From Actinomycetota bacterium (lineage in GTDB: Bacteria > Acidobacteriota > Blastocatellia > Chloracidobacteriales > Chloracidobacteriaceae): 9,470 nucleotides of DNA. Of the stretch, positions 1 through 5,860 are shown piece by piece; within the stretch, counting starts at the first letter, position 1; each line of letters starts with the position of its first letter. Made by a program: the position numbers and the translations under genes. A model generated the notes under the pieces. That model had not been told where the DNA came from, did no database searches, and was given only the letters and a program-made list of their open reading frames with translations. The stretch is from contig JAAFHI010000070.1 in NCBI GenBank assembly GCA_013298335.1, forward strand, positions 1 through 9,470. The letters run 5' to 3'.

Positions 1-70
1 CAGACTCCCAGACTCCCAGACTCCCAGACTCCCAGACTCCCAGACTCCCAGACTCCCAGACTCCCAGACT
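1..70. repeat. 8-bp tandem repeat, unit CAGACTCC (about 8.75 copies in view)
   Basis: Perfect head-to-tail copies of CAGACTCC fill bases 1-70 and continue past the window edge. The unit is not a multiple of three, so it is read in all frames. On the minus strand it extends the ubiE frame without a stop in any phase. It is closely related to the 9-bp array at 2548-2632 (GACTCCCAA), whose last units also switch to the 8-bp form. Confidence 0.95.
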
Positions 71-795
71 TTCTTCACGACGTGGAGCGCGGCGATGCCG
101 CCGGAAAGGTTGAAATACTCAACCGAATTGAATCCGGCGGTTTTCATTTTTTCCACGAGCGTTTTCTGGTCGGGGAAGTTCTGGACCGATTCCGGAAGGT
201 AGCTGTAGGCGAATCCCGACCCTGAAACCATGTTTCCGATGCGGGGAAGAATCTGGTTGAAGTAGAAGCCGAACGCCTGCCGCAGACCGGGGATGACCGG
301 GTGGGAAAATTCGAGGATGCCGGCCTGTCCGCCGGGTTTCAGCACGCGCCGCATTTCGCGAATCGCCGCGTCGAGATCGACGACGTTGCGGATGCCGAAC
401 GCGACCGTGACCACGTCGAAAGTGCCGTCCGGAAAGGGCAGGTTGAGCGCGTCGCCGACGAGCAGGGAAATGGGCCGTTTTGTGCGGCGCACTTTTTCGA
501 GTCCACGAACGAGCATCGGGTGGCAGAAATCGAGGCCCACCGTACGGGTGACCGCGCCGAGTTCGAGCGAAAGGTCGGCGGTGCCGCAGCAGATGTCGAG
601 CGCGACGGCGTCGGGGCGTTCGAGCGAGGCGCGGAGCTTGCCGACGGTGAATTTCCGCCAGCGTTTGTCGATATTGAGCGAAAGGGTGTGGTTCAGGGCA
701 TCGTAGGTCGGCGCGATGTCGGAAAACATCTTTTGTACGCGCTGGGCCTTGGCGTCGCCCTGGAATGCGATTGGATTGGCTTCGGGTTCCGGCAT
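1..795 (-). CDS. ubiE: UbiE/MenG family quinone C-methyltransferase (3' end outside window)
   Basis: SAM-dependent methyltransferase acting on demethylmenaquinone and/or the ubiquinone precursor, at the cytoplasmic side of quinone synthesis. Read on the minus strand from ATG 795-793 it starts MPEPEANPIAFQGD. Near residues 20-33 it has VQKMFSDIAPTYD, the family's N-terminal signature. SAM-binding motif I is DICCGTADL (67-75), followed by GDALNLPF (114-121), a GIRNV segment (134-138), RRVLKPGG (149-156), LEFS (161-164) and YLPES (199-203). The usual family C-terminus, GGIAALHVVKK, falls at 232-242, so the catalytic protein is complete. After residue 242 the frame has no stop and runs into the octanucleotide repeat to the window edge, adding at least 23 residues of a G/V/W/E/S/L repeat. 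An in-frame TAA lies 17 codons upstream of the chosen start; no good Shine-Dalgarno is visible. Family assignment is firm; ubiquinone versus menaquinone cannot be told from sequence. Confidence 0.93.
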   Translation of the reverse strand, partial: MPEPEANPIAFQGDAKAQRVQKMFSDIAPTYDALNHTLSLNIDKRWRKFTVGKLRASLERPDAVALDICCGTADLSLELGAVTRTVGLDFCHPMLVRGLEKVRRTKRPISLLVGDALNLPFPDGTFDVVTVAFGIRNVVDLDAAIREMRRVLKPGGQAGILEFSHPVIPGLRQAFGFYFNQILPRIGNMVSGSGFAYSYLPESVQNFPDQKTLVEKMKTAGFNSVEYFNLSGGIAALHVVKKVWESGSLGVWESGSLGVWESGSL

Positions 796-814
796 GTTCT
801 TGAGGACAGCCCGT

Positions 815-896
815 ACTTCAGGCTGCTTCCAAACAGCCCTCCCTTACGGTCAGGCTGCTGTCAGACTGGTGTTCAAACTTTTCACGGTCGGGCTGC
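815..896. repeat. Three degenerate GC-rich repeat units in the ubiE-E2 spacer
   Basis: ACGGTCAGGCTGC (846-858) and ACGGTCGGGCTGC (884-896) differ at one base; a weaker copy ends at 826 (TTCAGGCTGC, 817-826). The middle unit sits in an imperfect palindrome, 834-857, with CAGCC/GGCTG ends. On the minus strand these units form the 5' leader of ubiE. They look like remnants of a dispersed intergenic repeat. Function unknown. Confidence 0.5.
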
Positions 897-989
897 CCCT
901 TCGGATGTCTTTCCGGAAATCGAAAATCAAAAAACGAAAATCAACATCCGGAAATCCCGGCAAACGAAACTCCCTGGGTTGGTTGGCGT

Positions 990-1017
990 TTGCGGTTTGG
1001 CGCTTTTCCGTTACACT
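990..1017 (+). promoter_or_regulatory. Candidate sigma70-type promoter for the E2-JAB pair
   Basis: TTGCGG (990-995) and TACACT (1012-1017) are separated by 16 bases, about 55 bases before the E2 start codon. This is the best -35/-10 pair I see in the divergent spacer. It is a pattern match only. Confidence 0.35.
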
Positions 1018-1070
1018 TTGTTCAATCTAGCGAACATCGCAAAGCAAGGGAAAGTCCGACGTACGGTTTT

Positions 1071-1652
1071 ATGGCCACACCAGACGACGTTCGCCGCGCG
1101 CGTCTCGCCGCGGATTACGAGGAGATGCGGACCATTCGTGGTTCCGTGATTCACTGGCAGAACAACGACGTTCCGCCGACCGACTACATCATCACGTTTC
1201 GCCTGCGGAGCTACATCAGCCCGACGACGACGCGTGACGAACACCGCATCCGCATCATTCTTTCGCCCAACCACCCGTTCGAAAAACCGGTGGTGATGAT
1301 GTACGGCATGACCCCGATTTTTCATCCCCACGTCTGGCCGGACGGCAAGGTCTGCATCGGTCACTGGGATTATCGCGAGGGGCTGGCGTCGTTCGTCATC
1401 AAGCTGGCGCGGCTTTTCCAGTTCGATCCGCAGTTGATCGACCCGTACAGCATCGCCAACTACAAGGCGGCGGACTGGTTCTACGCCAATCCGACGCTTT
1501 ATCCGTGCGATCAGGCGCAGTTGCCGACGCCGGGCGAAAAACCGTCCCACACCTTCGTCATCAAGGGCGTCACGCCGCCGCGCAATCCCGGAAATCAGGG
1601 GAATCAGGGCGGAGGAACGAGCGGACCCGGAAATACTTTCCGGCTGCGATGA
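1071..1652 (+). CDS. Bacterial E2 ubiquitin-conjugating (UBC-fold) protein
   Basis: This 193-residue protein resembles the E2 fold along its core. A P-x-x-x-P-F-x-x-P element (residues 66-73, PNHPFEKP) corresponds to the E2 YPFKPPKV region. It is followed by IFHPHVWPDGKVCIGHW (83-99), which matches the E2 segment HPN-x-GxxCL with Cys95 as the presumed thioester-forming residue. DPYSIANYKAADWF (124-137) corresponds to the E2 DPLNxxAAxxY helix. The HPN asparagine is replaced by His87. The last 25 residues or so are a Gly/Asn/Pro-rich tail, probably disordered. In the family, E2s accept an activated ubiquitin-like protein from an E1 and pass it to a target; here E1 and modifier are not adjacent. 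The ATG at 1071 is chosen because homology starts just after it, although no close Shine-Dalgarno is seen. The JAB gene follows after 13 bases, suggesting one transcript. UBC identity is likely; the pathway is inferred. Confidence 0.85.
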   Translation: MATPDDVRRARLAADYEEMRTIRGSVIHWQNNDVPPTDYIITFRLRSYISPTTTRDEHRIRIILSPNHPFEKPVVMMYGMTPIFHPHVWPDGKVCIGHWDYREGLASFVIKLARLFQFDPQLIDPYSIANYKAADWFYANPTLYPCDQAQLPTPGEKPSHTFVIKGVTPPRNPGNQGNQGGGTSGPGNTFRLR

Positions 1653-1665
1653 GGGAAGCGAATCC

Positions 1666-2466
1666 ATGACCTTCGTCATCAAAACCGTCCGTGAAGTTGA
1701 GCCCGAACGTCGCCGCATGCCCCGGATCGTCCAGACGCTGGGGCGTCCCGAAGCGGGAAGCGACTTTCGGGTCTTTCTTTCAAAAGAGGCCGAGGAAAAG
1801 ATTCTGGCCGCCGCACCGCCGGACCAGCCGCGCGCCGAACTTTCGGAACTGGCCAATACCTTTCTTGGCGAAAATGAATGCGGCGGGATTCTCGTCGGCA
1901 ATGTCTACACGGCGGCGGAAAACGGTCGGACGGTGACCTACACCGCCATCGTCGATGCCATCGCCGCGCAGGAAGCCGCCGCCGGGCCGACCTTCGTGGA
2001 GATGGGGGCCAACGACCTGATGGCCGTCACGCGCCATCTGGAGCGGCTGCGCGAGAAAACGGCGCAGACCGGACGCGAGGTTCAACTGCGGGTCGTCGGC
2101 TGGTATCACACGCATCCGGGCTTCGGCGTTTTCATGTCCGGCACCGATCAGGCGACGCAGCGCGATGTTTTTGGTATGCCGTGGCAGATTGCGGTGGTAT
2201 ATGACCCATTGAACGGGGAATACGGGATGTTTACCGGGTCCGACTCGGCCTTTCTCCCCGGCTGGTATCTTTTCGATGGGACGGGCGAAGGGTTTCCTCC
2301 GCCATTGCCACTCGCAAACCCTACGACGGCGGTTCGACGGCGCGGAGTCGTTCGGGCCGCCGAGATTCCGGAACTGGTGATTCTCCGCGATAAACTCCTC
2401 GACGAACTGGAAACCATGCTCCGCGACATGCTCGACGTCGTGGGCGGCAACCCTCCCAGAAAATAA
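1666..2466 (+). CDS. JAMM/JAB (Mov34/MPN-type) metalloprotease, putative deconjugase
   Basis: A 266-residue protein with a full JAMM zinc site: Glu71 in NECGGILVG (70-78), then WYHTHPG with His148 and His150, six residues later Ser158, and Asp161 (H-x-H-P-x6-S-x-x-D). JAB proteases of this kind cleave isopeptide or C-terminal peptide bonds of ubiquitin-like proteins. Beside an E2 this suggests removal or maturation of a modifier. The domain spans roughly residues 35-205. The C-terminal 50 residues form an Arg-rich stretch and a charged helix (about 233-257). The start ATG at 1666 has GAGGG at 1651-1655, ten bases upstream, overlapping the E2 stop; this supports co-translation. The N-terminus TFVIK repeats a motif near the E2 C-terminus. 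The TAA stop (2464-2466) abuts an inverted repeat array. Active-site assignment is secure; the substrate is unknown. Confidence 0.9.
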   Translation: MTFVIKTVREVEPERRRMPRIVQTLGRPEAGSDFRVFLSKEAEEKILAAAPPDQPRAELSELANTFLGENECGGILVGNVYTAAENGRTVTYTAIVDAIAAQEAAAGPTFVEMGANDLMAVTRHLERLREKTAQTGREVQLRVVGWYHTHPGFGVFMSGTDQATQRDVFGMPWQIAVVYDPLNGEYGMFTGSDSAFLPGWYLFDGTGEGFPPPLPLANPTTAVRRRGVVRAAEIPELVILRDKLLDELETMLRDMLDVVGGNPPRK

Positions 2467-2506
2467 GTCTTGAGAGTCTTGGGCGTCCTGTGGGTCTTGG
2501 GAGTCC
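2466..2506. repeat. Degenerate inverted copy of the 9-bp array
   Basis: Units AGTCTTGAG, AGTCTTGGG, CGTCCTGTG, GGTCTTGGG and AGTCC follow the JAB stop codon directly. They are the reverse complement, with changes, of the CCCAAGACT units at 2548-2632. The two arms flank a 41-base spacer and could pair as a long imperfect hairpin in RNA. Confidence 0.8.
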
Positions 2507-2547
2507 AAAACTTCTGCTTGACCTGTTTTGATAAAAGAAATCCGCTC

Positions 2548-2632
2548 GACTCCCAAGACTCCCAAGACTCCCAAGACTCCCAAGACTCCCAAGACTCCCA
2601 AGACTCCCAAGACTCCCAAGACTCCCAGACTC
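2548..2632. repeat. 9-bp tandem repeat, unit GACTCCCAA
   Basis: Eight perfect 9-bp units (2548-2619) are followed by GACTCCCA and GACTC, the 8-bp form seen at the left edge. The array stops four bases before the rnd ATG. Being a multiple of three it is open in the rnd frame (Thr-Pro-Lys repeats) and on the minus strand (Leu-Gly-Ser or Val-Leu-Gly repeats). Copy number is likely variable. Confidence 0.95.
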
Positions 2633-2635
2633 ATA

Positions 2636-3808
2636 ATGTGGCTTGATACCGACAAACCGTTCATAGAATTCTGCTCGCGGGCGGCGCAATCGCCGGTGCT
2701 GGCGGTCGATCTCGAATTTCAGGGCGAAGGGCGCTATTACTCGCTGCTGTGCCTTGTTCAACTGGGCATTGCCGGGGAATTCGTCGCCGTCGATCCCTTC
2801 AAGGTAAATCTCGCGCCGCTGGCGGCCCTGCTCGAATCCGAGTCCATCTGCAAGGTTTTTCACGCGGGAAACCAGGACATCGCGATTCTGAAGCGGGAAG
2901 TCGGCGTCGTGCCGCGCAACGTGTTCGACACGCAGATTGCGGCGGCGTTTCTGGGGTACGGCGAGTCGCTCGGCTACGTGCCGCTGGTGCAGCGGATTTC
3001 GAAGGTTTCCCTCGATAAAAAGCACCGGTTCACCGACTGGACGCGGCGTCCGCTGTCGCCCGAGCAGGTTGACTATGCCTTGAACGACGTCCGGTATCTG
3101 TTGCCGGCCTATGAGACGATTCTCCAGCGGCTCGACGAGCGCGGACGAACGAAATGGGTAATTGAAGCGAGCGCCGAAATGACCGAACAATCAGCGAAAA
3201 CCCGTGAAATCGGAAAGGAATACCTGCGCCTCGGCAAACTGTCCGGGCTGTCGCGCCGCGAGCTGGGCGTACTGCGCGAACTGGCGATGTGGCGCGAGGA
3301 CGTGGCGCGCGAGCGGAACCGTCCGGTCGGGTCGGTGATGAACGAGGATGCCCTGCGGCAGATCTGCTTCACGATGCCGAAGACCGACACGGCGCTGAAG
3401 AACATCCGCGGCATCGGCAGCCTTTCCAAGGAAAACACCGAAGGGATTCTTGACGCGATCCGGCGCGGTCTGGCGATGCCGGAAAAGGACCTCCCGGAAC
3501 TGGTGGCCTCGCGGGAATCCGACCCGGCCATCGAGGGCATCGCGTCGCTGTTGAGCGCGGTGGTGCGGTCGCGGGCGATTGCGCTGGAAATCGCGCCCAA
3601 CCTGCTCGCGAACCGCGATGACCTGAACCGGTTTGCCGGGTGGATTCTGGCCGGGTGTCCGGCGGACGTGACCAACGGTTCGCAGACGCTTGACGGCTGG
3701 CGCCGGGATGCCATTGGCTCGACGCTGCTGAAAATCGGGCGCGGGGAAGCCGCGGTCAAAATCGATTCCAAAGTTCCCGGCGGAATCGTGATCGTCGAGG
3801 AGTCGTAG
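2636..3808 (+). CDS. rnd: Ribonuclease D (DEDDy 3'-5' exoribonuclease with HRDC domain)
   Basis: RNase D trims 3' ends of tRNA and other stable RNA precursors in the cytoplasm. The 390-residue product carries the DEDDy exonuclease motifs: Asp25 and Glu27 (VDLEFQGEGRYY), Asp81 (FHAGNQDIAIL), and Tyr147/Asp151 (YALNDVRYLLPAY). An HRDC domain covers about 208-280 (SRRELGVLRELAMWRE), and a second helical C-terminal region follows, as in E. coli RNase D (375 aa). The ATG at 2636 fits the domain start. However, the 9-bp repeat ends just before it and no Shine-Dalgarno is visible. A TTG at 2528 would add 36 residues, mainly (TPK)8, just after an in-frame TGA at 2519. It is followed after three bases by the DUF7003-like gene, so they are probably cotranscribed. 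Confidence 0.92.
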   Translation: MWLDTDKPFIEFCSRAAQSPVLAVDLEFQGEGRYYSLLCLVQLGIAGEFVAVDPFKVNLAPLAALLESESICKVFHAGNQDIAILKREVGVVPRNVFDTQIAAAFLGYGESLGYVPLVQRISKVSLDKKHRFTDWTRRPLSPEQVDYALNDVRYLLPAYETILQRLDERGRTKWVIEASAEMTEQSAKTREIGKEYLRLGKLSGLSRRELGVLRELAMWREDVARERNRPVGSVMNEDALRQICFTMPKTDTALKNIRGIGSLSKENTEGILDAIRRGLAMPEKDLPELVASRESDPAIEGIASLLSAVVRSRAIALEIAPNLLANRDDLNRFAGWILAGCPADVTNGSQTLDGWRRDAIGSTLLKIGRGEAAVKIDSKVPGGIVIVEES

Positions 3809-3811
3809 ACC

Positions 3812-4513
3812 GTGTCCTTTTCGGCTGAAGCGATTCTGGCGCAACTTGATGCCTGCGCCCAAAAGTTCGAATTTCCGATGCTCGACAACGGCTATGTCTA
3901 TCTGGCGGACGTCAGATTGCACCTCTACCGTGACGACCGGCGTTGGGCAATGGTGATCGAGGTGCTCGGCGCGAATGCCCGCGCGACGTCGCATTCGGGC
4001 ATCGACAACTGCCTGCATCTGTTCGGAAACTGTCTGAGCGTGGAACCCGGCACCTGCGACGAGGGATTCCTGTTTCCGATGTCGGATAGCGACGAGGGGC
4101 CGACCTTCGACGACCGCCAGACGGTCCGGCGCGACGCGAAAACCTTTTGCATCCGGGGCGAAGTCGTTGAAATCCCCACGCGGTCGGTCCTGCGAAGTTC
4201 ATCCGGAGAACTGGTCTGGCGCGGCGCGGCGCTCAAGCTGCACCAGTTTCTGCGGGCGCTGGTGCCGGATTTCCGGGATCGCCTGCTGGCGACCGAGGAT
4301 GAGTTGCGGCGGTTCGTTCCGGCGGATCTGCCGAAAATCATGCGGCTCGACGAGTGGGAGCATCCCGATCTCTGCGAAAACGAACAGCCGAGCGAAAGCG
4401 AAACCTTTCAAATGCTGGCGGAGGTGCTGGAAACGGGCGATGTTTCCCGATACCGTCCGACGCTCGAATCCAATACCCATTGGAGAAACTGGCCCCAAGG
4501 CGGGATACTGTGA
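3812..4513 (+). CDS. Uncharacterised protein, probably DUF7003 family
   Basis: A 233-residue soluble protein with no signal peptide or membrane segment. I recognise the overall pattern, though not a function: FPMLDNGYVYLADVRLHLY (20-38), RRWAMVIEVLG (43-53), NCLHLFGNCL (65-74), and near the C-terminus WEHPDLCENEQPSESETF (181-198), TGDVSRYRP (207-215) and NTHWRNWPQGG (220-230). From memory these match a widespread bacterial family labelled DUF7003; this was not checked. The GTG start at 3812 has GAGGAG at 3797-3802, inside the end of rnd, with nine bases between. Its stop overlaps the pgpA start by four bases, so it is probably co-translated with pgpA. Confidence 0.85.
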   Translation: MSFSAEAILAQLDACAQKFEFPMLDNGYVYLADVRLHLYRDDRRWAMVIEVLGANARATSHSGIDNCLHLFGNCLSVEPGTCDEGFLFPMSDSDEGPTFDDRQTVRRDAKTFCIRGEVVEIPTRSVLRSSSGELVWRGAALKLHQFLRALVPDFRDRLLATEDELRRFVPADLPKIMRLDEWEHPDLCENEQPSESETFQMLAEVLETGDVSRYRPTLESNTHWRNWPQGGIL

Positions 4514-5091
4514 AATTCAGGAAAACCATCAAGGAAGCGGATCGGCGTCCGATTGTTCCGCCAAAAGGGTTCGTCGATTACGTCGCGCTGGTCTGGGCGA
4601 CCGGATTGCTTTCCGGCTACTCGCCGATTGCGCCGGGAACCGCCGGATCGGCGGTCATGGCCGTGATGTATTACGCGGCCATCCGCCTGCACCTGTTCAA
4701 TCCGTTCGACGCCAAATCGTTTCTGCCGCTGCTGGTCGCCAGTTTTCTGGTGTCCTATACGGGAACCTGGGCTTCGACGAAGGCAATCAGCTATTTCGGC
4801 AACAAGGACCCGAACGAAGTCGTGGTGGACGAATTCGCCGGGCAGCTCGTGACGTACCTTTTTCTGCCGCTGATTCCGCAGTTCGCCCGGATTCCCTACG
4901 CAATTGAACTCTGGACGGTGATCGGGTTTTTCGTTTTCCGGACGTTTGACGTGTTCAAACCCTATCCGGCGCGCGATTTTGAAAACCTCAAGGGCGGACT
5001 CGGGATTATGGCCGACGATGTCGTCGCGGGAATTCAGGGGGCGCTGGTGATGATCGTCGGCGGAACGCTGGCGGTGATGCTGTTTCCGTAG
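4510..5091 (+). CDS. pgpA: Phosphatidylglycerophosphatase A
   Basis: Membrane phosphatase that converts phosphatidylglycerol phosphate to phosphatidylglycerol. The 193-residue product shows the family blocks: GYSPIAPGTAGS (36-47), KDPNEVVVDEFAGQ (99-112) with the acidic residues of the metal site, FRTFDVFKPYPAR (143-155) and GGLGIMADDVVAG (162-174). It has about four hydrophobic segments (22-35, 48-60, 72-88, 175-192) plus a central one at 114-142. The GTG at 4510 overlaps the previous stop (GTGA); the frame is open further upstream, but homology begins about 20 residues after this start, so longer versions are unlikely. Transcription probably ends at the palindromic terminator at 5180-5200. 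Confidence 0.93.
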   Translation: MKFRKTIKEADRRPIVPPKGFVDYVALVWATGLLSGYSPIAPGTAGSAVMAVMYYAAIRLHLFNPFDAKSFLPLLVASFLVSYTGTWASTKAISYFGNKDPNEVVVDEFAGQLVTYLFLPLIPQFARIPYAIELWTVIGFFVFRTFDVFKPYPARDFENLKGGLGIMADDVVAGIQGALVMIVGGTLAVMLFP

Positions 5092-5104
5092 CCAGGACAT
5101 CTTT

Positions 5105-5232
5105 GCCCTGCCCTCAAGGACAGAGCTATTCAACAAAAGCCTCGTGAACGAGGCTCAAATCAGGATTTTCGATTCCTGAGCCCCGTTCACGGGGCTTTTT
5201 AAAGGAAAAAGCCCTGTCCTTGAGGGCAGGGC
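5105..5232. repeat. Concentric palindromic element after pgpA
   Basis: The outer arms 5105-5123 and 5214-5232 are perfect 19-bp inverted repeats. Inside, 5139-5157 and 5177-5195 pair over 19 positions with one wobble and one mismatch. Each of these inner arms also folds alone: GCCTCG-TGAA-CGAGGC (5139-5154) and GCCCCG-TTCA-CGGGGC (5180-5195). Between them TCAGGA/TCCTGA (5160-5165, 5174-5179) can form a third hairpin. The element could fold as a cloverleaf-like structure or one long hairpin. It may be a palindromic repeat of REP/MITE type, or a structured RNA; only one copy is seen here. Confidence 0.85.
5180..5200 (+). terminator. Intrinsic terminator
   Basis: A GC-rich stem GCCCCG/CGGGGC with a TTCA loop is followed directly by five T residues, 89 bases after the pgpA stop. 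It should end the rnd-DUF-pgpA transcript and lies at the centre-right of the larger palindrome. Confidence 0.75.
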
Positions 5233-5405
5233 GACGAGCGGGCTGAACGGTTACGCCCCGACGTCGAACCGTCGCGGGACCGGGAACTTTGAAGAGCCGT
5301 TCATCGTACGCGCGCGCGATCCTTTATATACATGTGATTTGCGCCGCCGGACCGGATCGCGCGGGCCGGTTGAGGTTTGAACCTTCATCTCCCAAGGAGG
5401 AGAGT
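5233..5405 (+). other. Leader of the YbjQ-like gene, no gene seen
   Basis: Together with the palindrome this makes a stretch of about 310 bases without a gene. It is GC-rich apart from an AT-rich island at 5321-5340 holding TATATA/TATACA, a possible -10 element (TTCATC at 5300-5305 is a poor -35 with a long spacer). The strong Shine-Dalgarno AAGGAGG lies at 5394-5400. No tRNA or riboswitch pattern was recognised. Confidence 0.4.
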
Positions 5406-5843
5406 ATGAGCGAAGGATTGAAACGCCTGAACGAAGCCCAGCGGGGGGTGACGGCCAACCCGCCCTACGATGTGACGCCGCCATACACGCTTCCGCCGTC
5501 GATGGTGACGACCGCGTTTGAATTGCCGGGGTATCGAATCGTGCGGAATCTCGGCATCGTCCGGGGAATCACGGTTCGCTCCCGGTCAATTATCGGTGCC
5601 ATCGGCGCGGGATTGCAGACCATCGTGGGCGGCAACATCACGATTTACACCAAACTCTGCGAGCAGGCGCGCACCGAGGCGTATGACATCCTCGTCCAGC
5701 ACGCCGCGCAGATCGGCGCCAACGCCATTATCGGCATGCGCTACGACGCGAACGAAGTCATGCAGGGCGTGACGGAAGTGCTGGCCTACGGCACTGCCGT
5801 TTACGTCGAACTCGCCGATCCGTCAGGGTCGGTCTATTCATAA
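5406..5843 (+). CDS. YbjQ/UPF0145 family protein
   Basis: A 145-residue soluble protein of the YbjQ (UPF0145, 'heavy-metal-binding domain') family, whose biochemical role is not settled. Family marks are [20 protein letters not shown] (40-59), a glycine-rich [12 protein letters not shown] (66-77), [14 protein letters not shown] (87-100), [11 protein letters not shown] (104-114) and [10 protein letters not shown] (127-136). The first 35 residues are a Pro-rich extension before the domain. The ATG at 5406 is fixed by AAGGAGG at 5394-5400 with a five-base gap, the strongest ribosome site in the window; the frame is open upstream but lacks such a signal. The rlmB start follows 17 bases after the stop, so the two may share a transcript. 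Confidence 0.88.
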   Translation: MSEGLKRLNEAQRGVTANPPYDVTPPYTLPPSMVTTAFELPGYRIVRNLGIVRGITVRSRSIIGAIGAGLQTIVGGNITIYTKLCEQARTEAYDILVQHAAQIGANAIIGMRYDANEVMQGVTEVLAYGTAVYVELADPSGSVYS

Positions 5844-5860
5844 AAGAAACCAACGAATCA

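Noticed and set aside
1..70. CRISPR array
   Set aside because: The units are 8 bp and contiguous with no spacers; the same holds for the 9-bp array at 2548-2632.
912..956. Direct repeat TCCGGAAATC (912-921, 947-956) around GAAAATCAA copies as an operator
   Set aside because: A-rich simple sequence with reiterated GAAAATCAA; no dyad and no known regulator site, so it is not called as a feature.
301..1149. Plus-strand frame of 282 codons opposite ubiE
   Set aside because: Antisense to a clear methyltransferase and extends across the spacer into the E2 gene; no family pattern seen.
1011..1901. Long minus-strand reading frame (296 codons) opposite the E2 and JAB genes
   Set aside because: It lies antisense to two well-supported genes, has Arg-rich composition typical of a shadow frame in GC-rich DNA, and shows no recognisable domain.
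2528..2635. N-terminal (TPK)8 extension of RNase D from a TTG codon
   Set aside because: The exonuclease domain begins at the ATG at 2636, and the extension consists of the DNA repeat. Kept as a possibility in the findings, not as the gene start.
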